NCBI GenBank assembly: GCA_031258195.1
Contig: JAIRNF010000020.1
Span: 62,001 to 126,000 of the forward strand
Reading direction: 5' to 3'
Source of the DNA: Prevotellaceae bacterium
GTDB lineage: Bacteria > Bacteroidota > Bacteroidia > Bacteroidales > UBA932
DNA: 64,000 nt
Both the position numbers and the translations under genes were made by a program. Numbering within the stretch: the first letter of the stretch is position 1; every line of letters begins with the position of its first letter. The notes under the pieces were generated by a model that saw only the letters and a program-made list of their open reading frames with translations, made no database searches and had not been told where the DNA came from. This document shows, in pieces, positions 1 to 9,292 of the stretch.

Positions 1-1
1 T

Positions 2-214
2 GTACCTTCCGAATCTATTGTTTCTGAATTAGGAGTTAGCAAGGTATTCTTATATAGAGACGGTGTTGCCGTGTCTCAAGAAATTACTCCGGGGATGAGG
101 ACTGAGTCGCACGTTCAGGTACTTGAGGGAGTAAATATAGGTGATACACTTATAACATCCGGCATTCTCCAGCTACGCGAAAATATGCCTGTTGAACTTG
201 ATGCTTTGGAATAA
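2..214 (+). CDS. Efflux RND transporter membrane-fusion (adaptor) protein, C-terminal end only
   Basis: The gene enters from the left edge and only its last 70 codons are visible. The residues include VFLYRDGVAV, then a V.VLEG.N.GD.LITSGILQLRENMPV stretch, which is the usual membrane-proximal end of HlyD/AcrA-type periplasmic adaptors that couple an inner-membrane RND pump to an outer-membrane channel. No pump gene follows. The next 430 bases hold a palindromic repeat and a gene remnant on the other strand, so the operon appears cut here. The family call rests only on the tail. Confidence 0.7.
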   Translation, partial: VPSESIVSELGVSKVFLYRDGVAVSQEITPGMRTESHVQVLEGVNIGDTLITSGILQLRENMPVELDALE

Positions 215-260
215 AAGCCCAAGTAACTATAAGTAATAAAAAAGGCTTGATTGATTTTCA

Positions 261-340
261 TCATGTCGAGCGAAGCGAGACATCTCCTCATATTAGTATA
301 CTACTGTTATTCAAGAGATGTCTCGCTTCGCTCGACATGA
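261..340. repeat. Palindromic intergenic repeat, copy 1 (paired hairpin units)
   Basis: Two 26-base arms (261-286 and 315-340) are perfect reverse complements around a 28-base AT-rich spacer. Within each arm ATGTC pairs with GACAT around a tip containing GCGAAGC. This is the ATGTC/GACAT variant of the family found at about a dozen other places in the window. Confidence 0.9.
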
Positions 341-348
341 CGATTTTT

Positions 349-640
349 TTATAAAAAGAAATGTTTGTACGGTACAGTATAAACTATTTCGTGTGATAAA
401 CAGTGGAAATGATAGCCATCTTCTCCATAGCACGTAGCCATGATCTGAGCAAGCAAACACAAATGTTTTTGCTCGCTCCCTAAGCATATCGAATAGCGGT
501 TCGAGCCAACTATCAACGTAGCGAAGCACTGCCGCATGTGTTTCTAAATTGTCCTCTTTCGCTCCTTCTACGTAGTAATTATTGGGAGAGTGTATTGCAT
601 CAATATTTACATACATAAATACCCGCTTATCTTTATCCAA
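349..640 (-). pseudogene. C-terminal remnant of an STM4013/SEN3800-family hydrolase (alkaline-phosphatase-like), frameshifted
   Basis: Reading leftward from 640, the sequence gives HSPNNYYVEGAKEDN, then LRYVDSWLEPL, then TFVFACSDHG. A frameshift near 435-440 moves the reading to TCYGEDGYHFH and a C-terminal VYTVPY. The joined string matches the SDHGTxYGEDGYxGHR-like end of the STM4013 family of sulfatase-fold hydrolases. The N-terminal part with the catalytic nucleophile is missing. Radical SAM genes of the STM4011 and STM4012 families lie just downstream in broken form, so this is probably one member of a decayed cluster whose function is unknown even where intact. The family assignment is by recall of motifs. 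Confidence 0.65.
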
Positions 641-644
641 CTAA

Positions 645-839
645 CCGATCCATTTACAAAAGTTATATTCAATTGGTGCCGAGCTAGGTTTTGGCTACGA
701 CTTCTTTAAATCGAAAGAAATTGCTGTAACACAAAAGGTTGAAGGAGCTGTTACTGAAAATAAAACGAAAGACTACGGTACAAGCAGCGACCTTAGCTTT
801 TATTACAGCCAGGCAATTCGTATTGGCCGGACTTTCTAA
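645..839 (+). pseudogene. 3' fragment of an outer-membrane beta-barrel protein
   Basis: From about 669 the + strand reads SIGAELGFGYDFFKSKEI, then a charged loop, then DLSFYYSQAIRIGRTF and stop. Alternating hydrophobic residues and a terminal phenylalanine are typical of outer-membrane barrels. There is no start codon in frame: a stop lies at 642-644 and the STM4013 remnant begins immediately to the left on the opposite strand. I infer that a rearrangement removed the 5' part and left this tail with its terminator. The barrel family cannot be named. Confidence 0.5.
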
Positions 840-862
840 ACTTTAAAAAGATTTTAGTTGTA

Positions 863-900
863 GAAAAAGGGGGTTGAGTGTTTGCTCAACCCCCTTTTTC
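863..900 (+). terminator. Rho-independent terminator
   Basis: A 16-bp stem (863-878 with 885-900) around a short loop, with an A-run on the left arm and a T-run on the right arm, directly follows the barrel fragment. The symmetric A/T runs would also terminate transcription arriving on the minus strand. Confidence 0.9.
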
Positions 901-1240
901 TATTTTATAAAAATTGGTCGGTGCTTTATATCCATAGTATAAGCGGCATGGCGCTTTACCTCATTACTTGCTGATAGCACAGCAACCGAGTGGTTAAAGC
1001 GGCTAAGCATTTCGATATCATTTTCTCCATTCCCAATTACCATTACACCATTCTGATTTAGCTTTAGCTGATTACATAAATGTAAAATTCCGAATAGCTT
1101 TGTTGCCGCTTTATCGGTAAGGCTAACAATACCATCTTCAAAAAGAATATGATATTTATCGTCTTGCTTTTGGGATAGCCGCTGATAAAGCCGTGTCATC
1201 GGCTCTATCTTACCAACATATACATTGTTTTTATATAAAG
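900..1240 (-). pseudogene. HAD-superfamily phosphatase, C-terminal fragment
   Basis: Reading leftward, the fragment contains a VYVGKIEPMTRLYQRLS segment followed by VMVIGNGENDIEML, which is HAD motif IV (G[DN]GxND), and the usual cap-following tail ending in a short basic stretch. The N-terminal nucleophile motif DxDGT is not present in any frame upstream; instead the STM4011-like gene runs into it. It is therefore a truncated hydrolase, substrate unknown. The boundary with the upstream gene is blurred because both are degraded. Confidence 0.55.
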
Positions 1241-1980
1241 AATTTTATACGTAAAACAAGTGTCCTCACTCCTTTGCTTACGCTAATATTTATCGGCAGC
1301 ATTGATACAACATGCCTGTACTTGCTATCAATATCCCGAATATCTGTTCCGTTAGCAAATATTCCGCCGGACAAATATGCTCGAATAGTCTTACACTTAC
1401 GCATAGCATAAATAAACGGTAGTGCCGTTGCCAAATAAATACGATCCATTGCATTTACCCACAGATAAACAGATTTTGGTAGCAATTTTCTTAAATCAGC
1501 GGCTTCTGCTATCGTTTGTGGTGATCCCGCAATACCAGCGCATAAATCTATATGCTGATTGAGATAGTGTATTTTCTCCACAAAGTTTTCTTTGTTTACC
1601 ATCTCGCTATGAAATGTTGTCCATAAATTTATTTTACTTAAATCTGCATTTTCTTCATTAAGCCGCTTAATAAACTTATCAGCATTAAGGCTAAGGTTAG
1701 TTTGGCAAGATATTGCAGTAACATGCGGCATTTTGCTCAAGCTTGCAAAAGCCTTTATATAATGAATGTGCATTAACGCTTCGCCATAAGGTACAAACAT
1801 TATACTGAGCGTATTTTTTTGTCTCTTTACCCACAAAATAAAACGGCTAATAGCCTCTTTATCCTTCTCCAACTCTTTTTGACTAACAGGTCGTTTAGCA
1901 AACGGACAATAGCTACAACTGTAGTTACACGATTTTAAAAACCCTCTATAGTATATATGTATTACTGTATCAGGAATCAT
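1231..1980 (-). pseudogene. STM4011-family radical SAM protein, degraded C-terminus
   Basis: The start at 1980 overlaps the stop of the upstream radical SAM gene by four bases, so the two were translationally coupled. Near the N-terminus CNYSCSYCPF carries the CxxxCxxC ligands for a [4Fe-4S] cluster, and FVPYGEALMH resembles the substrate-proximal GGEP-like strand. The last 30 or so residues (ISVSKGVRTLVLRI) do not look like a natural family end, and no downstream cysteine segment is seen, which suggests a late frameshift. In Salmonella, STM4011 to STM4014 form a cluster of unknown function. Family assignment is from recognition of the pattern. Confidence 0.6.
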
Positions 1981-3233
1981 AGTAACCGAAAGGTATCCAT
2001 TTTGTGCTGTACCTCGTCTGAAATAAACATTGGTACTATATAGTCGGATAATGCTAGCCCTTGTGGAGAAAGCATCAACCGATTATTCAGCTCCAATACA
2101 TACCCTAAACTGATCAACTCGTTGATGAAAGAGAAGTCTGTACGAATACTAGAATTAAACAACAACCAGTATTCAGCTTCATCGATGCCGGTGTAGAAAA
2201 GCAGATTTTTTTATTATATAACGCCGTTTCTGCTCATTGTCGTTTAATATATAACCATGTGTTACATGATAATAATCTGTTTGTTGATTATACCTATCAA
2301 CTATGCGTTTACACAGTTGTTGGTTAACAGCAAAAGATTCGCAGAAATGCAGATTGCCTAAATAGCTTCGTCCGCCGCAACCAAGCGCCAGCACATTATC
2401 GAAATCACAGATTGCGCCTTGTTCTAAGCCATTGCGTACAAAACGGCGCATGGAAGTTTGCCGATAGCCGTTTACAAGCAATAAATCTTGTATAGCATTA
2501 TACATTTCCAGCCGCATATCTTTATAGCTTCCGGCTAGCCTGTATATGCCAGTTCCCTCTTTCAAATATAAAGGATAGATAAATATTTCTTGCGCTGATA
2601 GCTCAACGCCTCATTAACAGAATAGCAAACACTGTCAATAGTTTGTTGTGGAATACCGTATATCAGATCAACATTCAGCTCACCAAAATGTGCTTTTTTA
2701 ATTCGCTCTAATGCTTCGTTCGACTGCTTTACCGTATGCGAACGACCGAATATCTTAAACTCTTCTGCAACAAAACTTTGTATGCCAATACTAATTCTAT
2801 TTACTCCCCTATTTCGTATTAGCCCCAACTTGTTTTCATCGCTAAAAATTGGCAACGTTTCGATTACCGTATAGATGTTATCCGCCTCCACAGGCAGATA
2901 TTTTTCTACCGATAAAAACATTCGCTCCAGCTGTTGCTCGTTTAGCAGCAGAGATGTTCTGCCACCTGCTACTAAAGACGAGAAACGGGCTTGTTGTACC
3001 TGTTCCGGTTTGCCGTAATGTATCAGCTGTTGCTCTACAGAGTCTGAGTACTTATCAACATCGGAAGAACTTGCACCTGCCAGCGAAAACAGATTACAAA
3101 AACCGCATTTCGATCGGCAAAATGGTAGGTGGAGATATAGATGATTCGTATTATCTGCTAGATGATGAAGATATTGTCTAATATCAATATTACCAAGGTC
3201 TCGGTAAGCCCTTTTATGCGTATAGGCATACAT
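1977..3233 (-). pseudogene. STM4012-family radical SAM protein (HemN-like), two frameshifts
   Basis: The N-terminal part (3233 to about 2580) has LHLPFCRSKCGFCNLFS, the CxxxCxxC motif of HemN-like enzymes, and later INRISIGIQSF and LNVDLIYGIP, both typical of the HemN barrel. The reading then shifts near 2565-2580 into a block with ALGCGGRSYLG, and again near 2190 into the C-terminal LSPQGLALSDYIVPMFIS. Pieced together they give one protein of roughly normal length. Both shifts fall near A or T runs, so assembly error is possible, but the neighbouring genes are broken too. A TATTTTTG box lies at 3297-3304. Confidence 0.7.
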
Positions 3234-3296
3234 ATACTGCCTATCGGGTTATTTATTCGGTTTATATCGTTAATCGCGGATACTAGTAGCATCCTG

Positions 3297-3304
3297 CAAA
3301 AATA
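3297..3304 (-). promoter_or_regulatory. -7 box for the STM4012-like gene
   Basis: The minus strand reads TATTTTTG, matching the Bacteroidota TAnnTTTG -7 consensus about 65 bases before the start at 3233. It is only four bases from a plus-strand box, so the two divergent promoters overlap. Confidence 0.4.
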
Positions 3305-3307
3305 GTT

Positions 3308-3315
3308 TAACTTTG
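3308..3315 (+). promoter_or_regulatory. -7 box for the SMP-30-like lipoprotein
   Basis: TAACTTTG matches TAnnTTTG. Because this element would place transcription start near 3322, the GTG at 3315 cannot be the translation start, which supports the ATG at 3357. Confidence 0.5.
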
Positions 3316-3356
3316 TGATAAAGATTCAAGAACAAAGACTAAAGATACCTTTACTC

Positions 3357-4214
3357 ATGAACCGCCTACTATTATATACATGCTTCGCATTCTTACTAGC
3401 TGCCTGTAATAATGCTGTTTACTTTGATGCAAAAGATTTTACACCAGAAGGTTTATTTACTTCCGGAATAGAAGGTCCTGCTACCGATGCAAAAGGAAAT
3501 ATCTATGCCGTAAACTTCGGACAACAAGGAACAATAGGTAAAGTTACACCTGATAGCGAAGCCAGCTTCTTCATTCAGCTATCCGAAGGTAGTGTAGGTA
3601 ATGGCATTCGGTTTAACAGCAATGGCGAGATGCTGATTGCCGATTATACGGGTCATAATATTTTTAAGGTTGACATGCACACCAGAGAAATTTGTGTTTT
3701 TGCCCATGAGGAAAATATGAACCAGCCTAATGATATTGCGATAACAAAAGACGACTATTTATACGCCAGCGATCCTAACTGGGCAGACAGCATCGGCAAT
3801 ATCTGGTTAATTACCCCCATGGGAGATGCGGTTTTACTGGAAGCAAATATGGGCACAACTGACGGTATAGAGGTTAGCCCCGATAGTAAGCGGCTGTATG
3901 TAAACGAAAGCCGACAGCTAAATCTTTGGGTTTACGATATTGCCGATGATAAAAGCATTACCAACAAGCACTTATTCTATAAATTCAAAGGTTACGGACT
4001 AGATGGTATGCGCTGTGATGCAAAAGGAAACCTTTATGTAACCCGACATGAAAAAGGAGCTGTTGTAATTTTATCTCCGGAAGGCAAACTATTTAAAGAA
4101 GTAAAAGTTACAGATACTAAACCTTCTAACATTACATTCAACAAAAACGTGGCTTACGTGACCTTACAAGACAGGGGATGTTTTGCAACGTTTGAGTGTG
4201 ATCCCAATATTTAA
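3357..4214 (+). CDS. SMP-30/gluconolactonase-like beta-propeller lipoprotein
   Basis: The protein starts MNRLLLYTCFAFLLAAC, a lipoprotein signal with LAAC lipobox, so it should be anchored to a membrane on the periplasmic or outer side. The mature part is a series of blocks of the type GPATDAKGNIYAVNFG, NGIRFNSNGEMLIADYTG, TDGIEVSPDSKRLYVNES and GLDGMRCDAKGNLYVTRHE, which are the blades of a six-bladed SMP-30/gluconolaconase propeller; the aspartate/asparagine positions that bind the divalent metal are in place. It probably acts on a sugar lactone or similar ester, substrate unknown. It ends 14 bases before trmN6 and may be cotranscribed with it. About 285 residues, usual for the family. Confidence 0.8.
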   Translation: MNRLLLYTCFAFLLAACNNAVYFDAKDFTPEGLFTSGIEGPATDAKGNIYAVNFGQQGTIGKVTPDSEASFFIQLSEGSVGNGIRFNSNGEMLIADYTGHNIFKVDMHTREICVFAHEENMNQPNDIAITKDDYLYASDPNWADSIGNIWLITPMGDAVLLEANMGTTDGIEVSPDSKRLYVNESRQLNLWVYDIADDKSITNKHLFYKFKGYGLDGMRCDAKGNLYVTRHEKGAVVILSPEGKLFKEVKVTDTKPSNITFNKNVAYVTLQDRGCFATFECDPNI

Positions 4215-4228
4215 TTTTACAGATATCC

Positions 4229-4951
4229 ATGCCCAATGATTATTTTCAGCTTAAGCAATTTACCATTCATCAGTGTAATGTTGCGATGAAAGTCGGTACA
4301 GACAGCGTAATACTTGGGGCATGGACAGCCGTTGATGCCTCAAAAAAAACACAAGCATTAGATATCGGAGGCGGAGGCGGAATACTAGCTATCATGCTGG
4401 CTCAGCGTTCTACAAATATTTATATTGACGGGGTTGAAATAGACAAGTCGGCGTTTATTCAGGCACAGGAAAACGTAAACCTTTGCCCCTGGAGCGATAG
4501 AATCTGCCTATACAACGAACCTTTTCAAGAGTTTGCCAAACAACATTTACAAGCCTACGATTTGATAATCTCAAATCCTCCTTATTTTATTCAATCTCTT
4601 ACTTCACCGGACGAACAAAGAAGCATTGCCCGGCATTCGAACTCTTTAAACCAAGACGATTTGTTGAAAGGCGTACTAAACATCCTAAAACCCGATGGAC
4701 GATTCGCCGTTGTATTTCCTATAAACGAAGGATTTTTATTCATTAACAAGGCAGAAGAAAAAGGCTTATACTGCAACAGAAAAACAAGCGTTAAAGCAAA
4801 TCCGAAGAAAGAGGCAAAGCGGCTACTCCTAGAGCTCTCACGAACAAAAACAGCTGTGGAGGAAACCGAGCTGTGTATTGATACAGGTGTCCGTCATCAA
4901 TATAGCCCTGAGTATATTGAGCTGACAAAAGATTTTTATCTTAAATTCTAG
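4229..4951 (+). CDS. trmN6: tRNA1(Val) (adenine(37)-N6)-methyltransferase
   Basis: A 240-residue SAM-dependent methyltransferase. Motif I reads ALDIGGGGGILAIMLAQR near residue 43 (most relatives have GTGTG here), an acidic EID follows motif II, and the catalytic NPPY of N6-adenine methylases is at residues 116-119 in DLIISNPPYF. The N-terminal FxLKQFTIHQ...MKVGTDSVILGAW stretch is characteristic of the YfiC/TrmN6 family, which methylates A37 beside the anticodon of tRNA-Val. The start follows the lipoprotein gene by 14 bases; the next gene begins 11 bases after the stop. Confidence 0.9.
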   Translation: MPNDYFQLKQFTIHQCNVAMKVGTDSVILGAWTAVDASKKTQALDIGGGGGILAIMLAQRSTNIYIDGVEIDKSAFIQAQENVNLCPWSDRICLYNEPFQEFAKQHLQAYDLIISNPPYFIQSLTSPDEQRSIARHSNSLNQDDLLKGVLNILKPDGRFAVVFPINEGFLFINKAEEKGLYCNRKTSVKANPKKEAKRLLLELSRTKTAVEETELCIDTGVRHQYSPEYIELTKDFYLKF

Positions 4952-4962
4952 TAACTAAACAT

Positions 4963-5748
4963 ATGAATCTAATATACAAATATGCAGGGAAGGAAGGTGT
5001 TAAAGCAATTCTTTCTAACGAGACTTTAAAATTTGAAAAACTAGATAGTTTTAACGACCCTTTTGAATTTCATCCTGCTTTAGTTGATAAGGTGCCGTCA
5101 CAAAAACATATACGATCTACTGTTGAAAGAAGAGATGGAAAAATTTCTAAAGAAAGAAGAAAAGAACTAAAATCATATTTTGTAAAGAAAAAAGATGTGA
5201 TTGTCAAATTAATTAAAGACATATTTCAAAGCCAGTACGACTCCACTCGGATTTGTTGTTCTAGCCATTCTAGAAATCATATTTTAATGCGGGGTCATTA
5301 TACAGAAAATCATACTGGCGCGTGTCTCGTTTTTGATAAAAAACTTATAGAAAAGGATTTTTTACAACAATTTAGTTCATATGCTAACAACGTTAGGTAT
5401 ACAAAAAAGATTCAAACTGTATCTATTAACAAAAAAGATAAAGCTATTAAGCATTTGTCAATATCAAAAAACTCTATTGGGCAATATGAGAAGGAGTATA
5501 GAATAATTCTTGGTTTTAACCCTAATGAATATCAAAAATTTAGCCCTCAATCTCTTAAACAAATAATTTTCGGTTGTAAAACAGACGAAATTTTCAAAAC
5601 AATTATAATAAATCTCATACAACAAAAAGGTTGGCAATGGGTAGCCTTTTCTGAAATGTCTGTTTCACAAACAGAATATAAATTAGTTGAAAAACCCATA
5701 AAATACGTACCTTCGCATACTCTAATAAACTCGAAACAACGGATATAA
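4963..5748 (+). CDS. DUF2971-domain protein of unknown function
   Basis: The N-terminus [22 protein letters not shown] then FNDPFEFHP is the signature of DUF2971, followed by a middle [28 protein letters not shown] and a late [10 protein letters not shown] block that recurs in the family. No catalytic activity is established for the family. 261 residues, complete. Codons are strikingly AT-rich and lysine-rich (runs such as [11 protein letters not shown]) compared with trmN6 and aspS on either side, which suggests recent acquisition. It ends only two bases before the aspS start, so aspS may depend on transcription through it. Confidence 0.75.
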   Translation: MNLIYKYAGKEGVKAILSNETLKFEKLDSFNDPFEFHPALVDKVPSQKHIRSTVERRDGKISKERRKELKSYFVKKKDVIVKLIKDIFQSQYDSTRICCSSHSRNHILMRGHYTENHTGACLVFDKKLIEKDFLQQFSSYANNVRYTKKIQTVSINKKDKAIKHLSISKNSIGQYEKEYRIILGFNPNEYQKFSPQSLKQIIFGCKTDEIFKTIIINLIQQKGWQWVAFSEMSVSQTEYKLVEKPIKYVPSHTLINSKQRI

Positions 5749-5750
5749 AC

Positions 5751-7523
5751 ATGTACAGAACACATACCTGTGGCGAGCTTAGGCTCAACGACGTAAGTAA
5801 AGAAGTAACACTAGCAGGCTGGGTACAACGCGTACACAGCAAAGGCGGTGTAACATTTATCGGTTTACGCGACCGCTATGGCATTACTCAACTGATAGTT
5901 GATAACAACTCTGCCGATACCGTAAAAGAAATAGTCGGTAAGCTTGGTCGCGAATTTGTTATACAAACACAGGGCAAGGTGGTTGAGCGTAGCGCCAAGA
6001 ACCCCAAAATACCAACAGGAGATATTGAGATTGCCGTTACTGCCATAAAAATACTAAACCAAGCAGAAACTCCGCCATTTACTATTGAAGAAGAAAGCGA
6101 CGGAGGCGATGAACTGCGCTTAAAATATCGTTATCTCGACTTACGCCGCCCACCCTTACAGCATAACATAATGTTGCGTCATAGGATGGCGCAGAGCGTT
6201 CGCAGCTATCTTGATAGTCAAGGTTTTTTAGAAATAGAAACCCCATTCTTAATAAGATCTACCCCAGAAGGCGCTCGCGATTTTGTTGTACCATCTCGTA
6301 TGAATGCCGGCGAGTTTTATGCTTTACCACAGTCTCCGCAAACCTTTAAGCAGCTGCTTATGGTATCGGGATACGATAAGTACTTCCAGATAGTACGCTG
6401 TTTCCGTGATGAGGATTTACGCGCCGATCGTCAACCCGAGTTTACTCAGATCGACTGCGAAATGTCGTTTGTAGAGCGCGAAGACGTGCTAAATACATTT
6501 GAGGGTTTGGCTAAATATCTGTTCAAATCGGTATTAAATTTGGAGTTCAGCGATAAATTTCCCCGCATATCTTACGCAGAGGCAATGAATAAGTACGGTA
6601 GCGATAAGCCTGATATTCGTTTCGGTATGGAGTTTCATGAACTGACAGATAAGGTTAAGGGTAAGGGTAAAAACTTTGTAGTGTTCGATAGCGTTGAATA
6701 TGTTGGAAGTATTTGCGCAAAGGGCTGTGCAGAATATACCCGTAAGCAGCTTGATGCGCTTACCGATTTTGTAAAACGCCCACAGGTAGGAGCAAAAGGT
6801 TTAGTTTATATTCGTTGGTCGGCAGAAGGAATTAAATCGTCTATAGATAAGTTCTACACTCCCGACGAATTGCAAGCTATTGCTACAGGTATGGGCGCAA
6901 AGCAAGGCGACCTAATCCTAATACTGGCAGGCGACAGAAAGAAAACACAAGAAGCACTCGGAACTTTACGTCTTGAAATGGGTGTCCGGCTGGGATTATG
7001 CGATAATACCAAATTTGCACCCTTATGGGTAGTTGATTTTCCTCTTTTTGAGTGGGATGAAGAAACCCAACGTTTTTATGCAACGCACCATCCGTTTACT
7101 TCGCCAAATCCCGATCAGCTGGACTTATTCAACAGCAATAAAAAAGAAGATATACAACAGGTTACTGCCAACGCATACGATTTTGTTGTAAACGGTTCTG
7201 AAATAGGAGGCGGTTCTATTCGTATTTTCGACAGCAATATGCAGAAACAAATGTTTAAGCTGCTTGGGTTTACGCAAGAAGAAGCAGAGGCACAGTTCGG
7301 ATTTATCATTAATGCGTTTAAGTACGGTGCCCCCCCGCATGGAGGTATAGCCTTCGGCTTCGATCGTTGGTGCGCTATTTTTGGTGGCGCAGATTCTATT
7401 CGAGATTATATCGCATTCCCTAAAAACAACTCAGGTAGAGATACCATGCTAGATTCGCCGGCACCTATTGCACAAGCACAGCTGGATGAACTGAATATAC
7501 GTTTAAACCTGAAAAAAGAATAA
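5751..7523 (+). CDS. aspS: Aspartate-tRNA ligase
   Basis: Class II aminoacyl-tRNA synthetase of 590 residues, normal for the bacterial type. The N-terminal OB fold ([10 protein letters not shown]...VTLAGWVQR) binds the anticodon. Motif 2 is [18 protein letters not shown], a bacterial GAD insertion lies in the middle, and motif 3 is GIAFGFDRW near the C-terminus. It charges tRNA-Asp in the cytoplasm. The stop is followed by a strong terminator. The ATG at 5751 directly follows the preceding stop. Confidence 0.98.
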   Translation: MYRTHTCGELRLNDVSKEVTLAGWVQRVHSKGGVTFIGLRDRYGITQLIVDNNSADTVKEIVGKLGREFVIQTQGKVVERSAKNPKIPTGDIEIAVTAIKILNQAETPPFTIEEESDGGDELRLKYRYLDLRRPPLQHNIMLRHRMAQSVRSYLDSQGFLEIETPFLIRSTPEGARDFVVPSRMNAGEFYALPQSPQTFKQLLMVSGYDKYFQIVRCFRDEDLRADRQPEFTQIDCEMSFVEREDVLNTFEGLAKYLFKSVLNLEFSDKFPRISYAEAMNKYGSDKPDIRFGMEFHELTDKVKGKGKNFVVFDSVEYVGSICAKGCAEYTRKQLDALTDFVKRPQVGAKGLVYIRWSAEGIKSSIDKFYTPDELQAIATGMGAKQGDLILILAGDRKKTQEALGTLRLEMGVRLGLCDNTKFAPLWVVDFPLFEWDEETQRFYATHHPFTSPNPDQLDLFNSNKKEDIQQVTANAYDFVVNGSEIGGGSIRIFDSNMQKQMFKLLGFTQEEAEAQFGFIINAFKYGAPPHGGIAFGFDRWCAIFGGADSIRDYIAFPKNNSGRDTMLDSPAPIAQAQLDELNIRLNLKKE

Positions 7524-7544
7524 AAAATGCAGCAAAATTGCTAT

Positions 7545-7579
7545 AAAAAAGAGCGTTTTGAATCAAAACGCTCTTTTTT
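7545..7579 (+). terminator. Rho-independent terminator after aspS
   Basis: A 16-bp perfect stem (7545-7560 with 7564-7579) around a 3-base loop, with six A on the left and six T on the right. Confidence 0.95.
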
Positions 7580-7684
7580 ATGTGATATTATTCAAAAATA
7601 CAACTTATTGATCAACAATAAGAAAATTTTCAAATTTTTATCTCCATAAGCTCAAATAATAGGATTATCGCATAGAATAATCTT

Positions 7685-7692
7685 TATATTTG
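7685..7692 (+). promoter_or_regulatory. -7 box for the beta-lactamase-fold lipoprotein
   Basis: TATATTTG matches TAnnTTTG and lies about 86 bases before the ATG at 7778. No convincing -33 TTTG was found at the right distance. Confidence 0.4.
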
Positions 7693-7777
7693 TTTTGTCT
7701 GGCTATACACCTTTCGCACGTATTGTCGGATTTTATCAATGATGTGCCTAATTTTCAAACCATTAAACTAAAAACCT

Positions 7778-9220
7778 ATGAACAAGCTTAAGCTATTAAA
7801 ACAGCTGGCGATTCTTTTTGTCGCTTTTCTTTTTGTTGCTTGTAGCAACGATGACAACTACACTCCTTCTGATGATTTTTTGCTCAAAAATTTTTCGTTC
7901 ACATCAACCACTCCCGGCATTTCTAGCGAAATACCGGGAGTGATCGTAAACCGACTCGATCCCAGCGGTACGCTTTCTAACGCATTTGTTTTAATTACTG
8001 TGCCAGAGGGCTGCGATCTAACAGCCCTGAAGTCTTCTTTTTCTATTCATGAAAAAGCCAAGCTTTATATAAATGACACAGAACAAGTATCGGGACAATC
8101 TTCTGTCGATTACAGCAGTATCGTTACCCTAAAAGTGAAATCGGAAACCGGACTTGAAAAGAAATATGATGTGCTGGTAAAAAAGGGAGGAGATTACGTT
8201 ATTGATAATAAGGTTTATCAACTTATGGGTACATACTCTATCCCTGGAATATCTATTTCTGTTGCTAAAGGAGATAACATAATATATAGCTATGGTTACG
8301 GATTTGCAGACGTAAGCACAAAAGAGAAAGTTACGCCTAACCATCTTTTTAGGCTTGCCAGTATTTCGAAACAGTTTACCACCATCTGTATTATGAAGCT
8401 GTATGAGGAAGGTAAGCTTGATCTGGATGACAAGGTTTTTGGAACGGGCGGTATTTTAGACGATGAATTTCCTGATATTACAGGTACCAAAGCCGATGTT
8501 ACTATAAAGAATTTCCTTAACCATACCAGCGGATGGATAAGTAGCCCTTATGATCCACAATTTGATGCTCCATATAAGAACTACACCCTCGAAGAGCAAA
8601 TTACCTACATGCTATCTACCAACCAAGCAAACGCCGTAGGCGCAACATACTCATACTATAACTTAGGATTTAGTATTTTGGGTAAAGTTATTGAAAAAGT
8701 TTCGGGTAAGGGATACGAAGAGTATCTTCAAGAAGTGATGGCTTTAGCAGGAGTTACAGATGTACACGTAGGTAAAGATCGTGCAGGAAAGAGAAGTAAC
8801 GAGTGTGTTTACTATTCTCAGAATAACTATAACGGATATGGCAACAATATGCCTGCAATTGCTGCTGCCGGTGGACTTATAGCCTCTACAGAAGAAATGA
8901 TGACGCTAATTGTTCAGGTTGACGGAAAAGGAAGCGATATCCTTCAGCCGGCTACTGTTCAAGAAATGTACACTTCACACAATCCTAACTATGCTGGATA
9001 TGGATTGGGCTGGAGATTGGGGCATAGACTATATCCCGGAGCACATTACCATAGCGGAAATATTGCGGGTACTGCAACTATATGGTGCGGAGATACTGAC
9101 GACGGTATCAGTGCTGTTATTTTAATGAACTCGAGAAGCTATCTTAGTAGTCCTTCCGGTAATTTTGACGATGCATATTATGTTCTACTAGGAGATGTCG
9201 TTGCTCATTTTTCAAACTAA
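7778..9220 (+). CDS. Class C beta-lactamase-fold serine hydrolase, lipoprotein with N-terminal DUF5018-like domain
   Basis: A lipoprotein signal ends at FLFVAC (Cys22). Residues 35-135 form a beta-rich domain of the DUF5018/Ig-like kind (NFSFTSTTPGISSEIPG...). From about residue 145 follows a penicillin-binding/class C beta-lactamase fold with all three catalytic motifs: S195-I-S-K198 (nucleophile and general base), Y293-Y-N295, and H425-S-G427 in place of KTG. Such proteins are exported esterases or peptidases more often than true beta-lactamases; the substrate cannot be told. It is a single-gene unit with its own -7 box and a terminator just after the stop. Confidence 0.88.
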   Translation: MNKLKLLKQLAILFVAFLFVACSNDDNYTPSDDFLLKNFSFTSTTPGISSEIPGVIVNRLDPSGTLSNAFVLITVPEGCDLTALKSSFSIHEKAKLYINDTEQVSGQSSVDYSSIVTLKVKSETGLEKKYDVLVKKGGDYVIDNKVYQLMGTYSIPGISISVAKGDNIIYSYGYGFADVSTKEKVTPNHLFRLASISKQFTTICIMKLYEEGKLDLDDKVFGTGGILDDEFPDITGTKADVTIKNFLNHTSGWISSPYDPQFDAPYKNYTLEEQITYMLSTNQANAVGATYSYYNLGFSILGKVIEKVSGKGYEEYLQEVMALAGVTDVHVGKDRAGKRSNECVYYSQNNYNGYGNNMPAIAAAGGLIASTEEMMTLIVQVDGKGSDILQPATVQEMYTSHNPNYAGYGLGWRLGHRLYPGAHYHSGNIAGTATIWCGDTDDGISAVILMNSRSYLSSPSGNFDDAYYVLLGDVVAHFSN

Positions 9221-9245
9221 GCAATAGTAATAAAAACATAAAAAT

Positions 9246-9268
9246 AAAGGGTGCTTAATGCACCCTTT
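9246..9268 (+). terminator. Bidirectional terminator between convergent genes
   Basis: A 9-bp stem (9246-9254 with 9260-9268) and 5-base loop followed by a T-run; the A-run on the left can serve the converging tonB-like gene. Confidence 0.85.
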
Positions 9269-9292
9269 TTGCCATTGTACGCTATCTTTATT

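Noticed and set aside
261..340. Reading the palindromic repeats as ordinary terminators
   Set aside because: The same arms recur in many gaps in either orientation to genes, often without a T-run, and covary at two levels; they are a repeat family, though some may also terminate.
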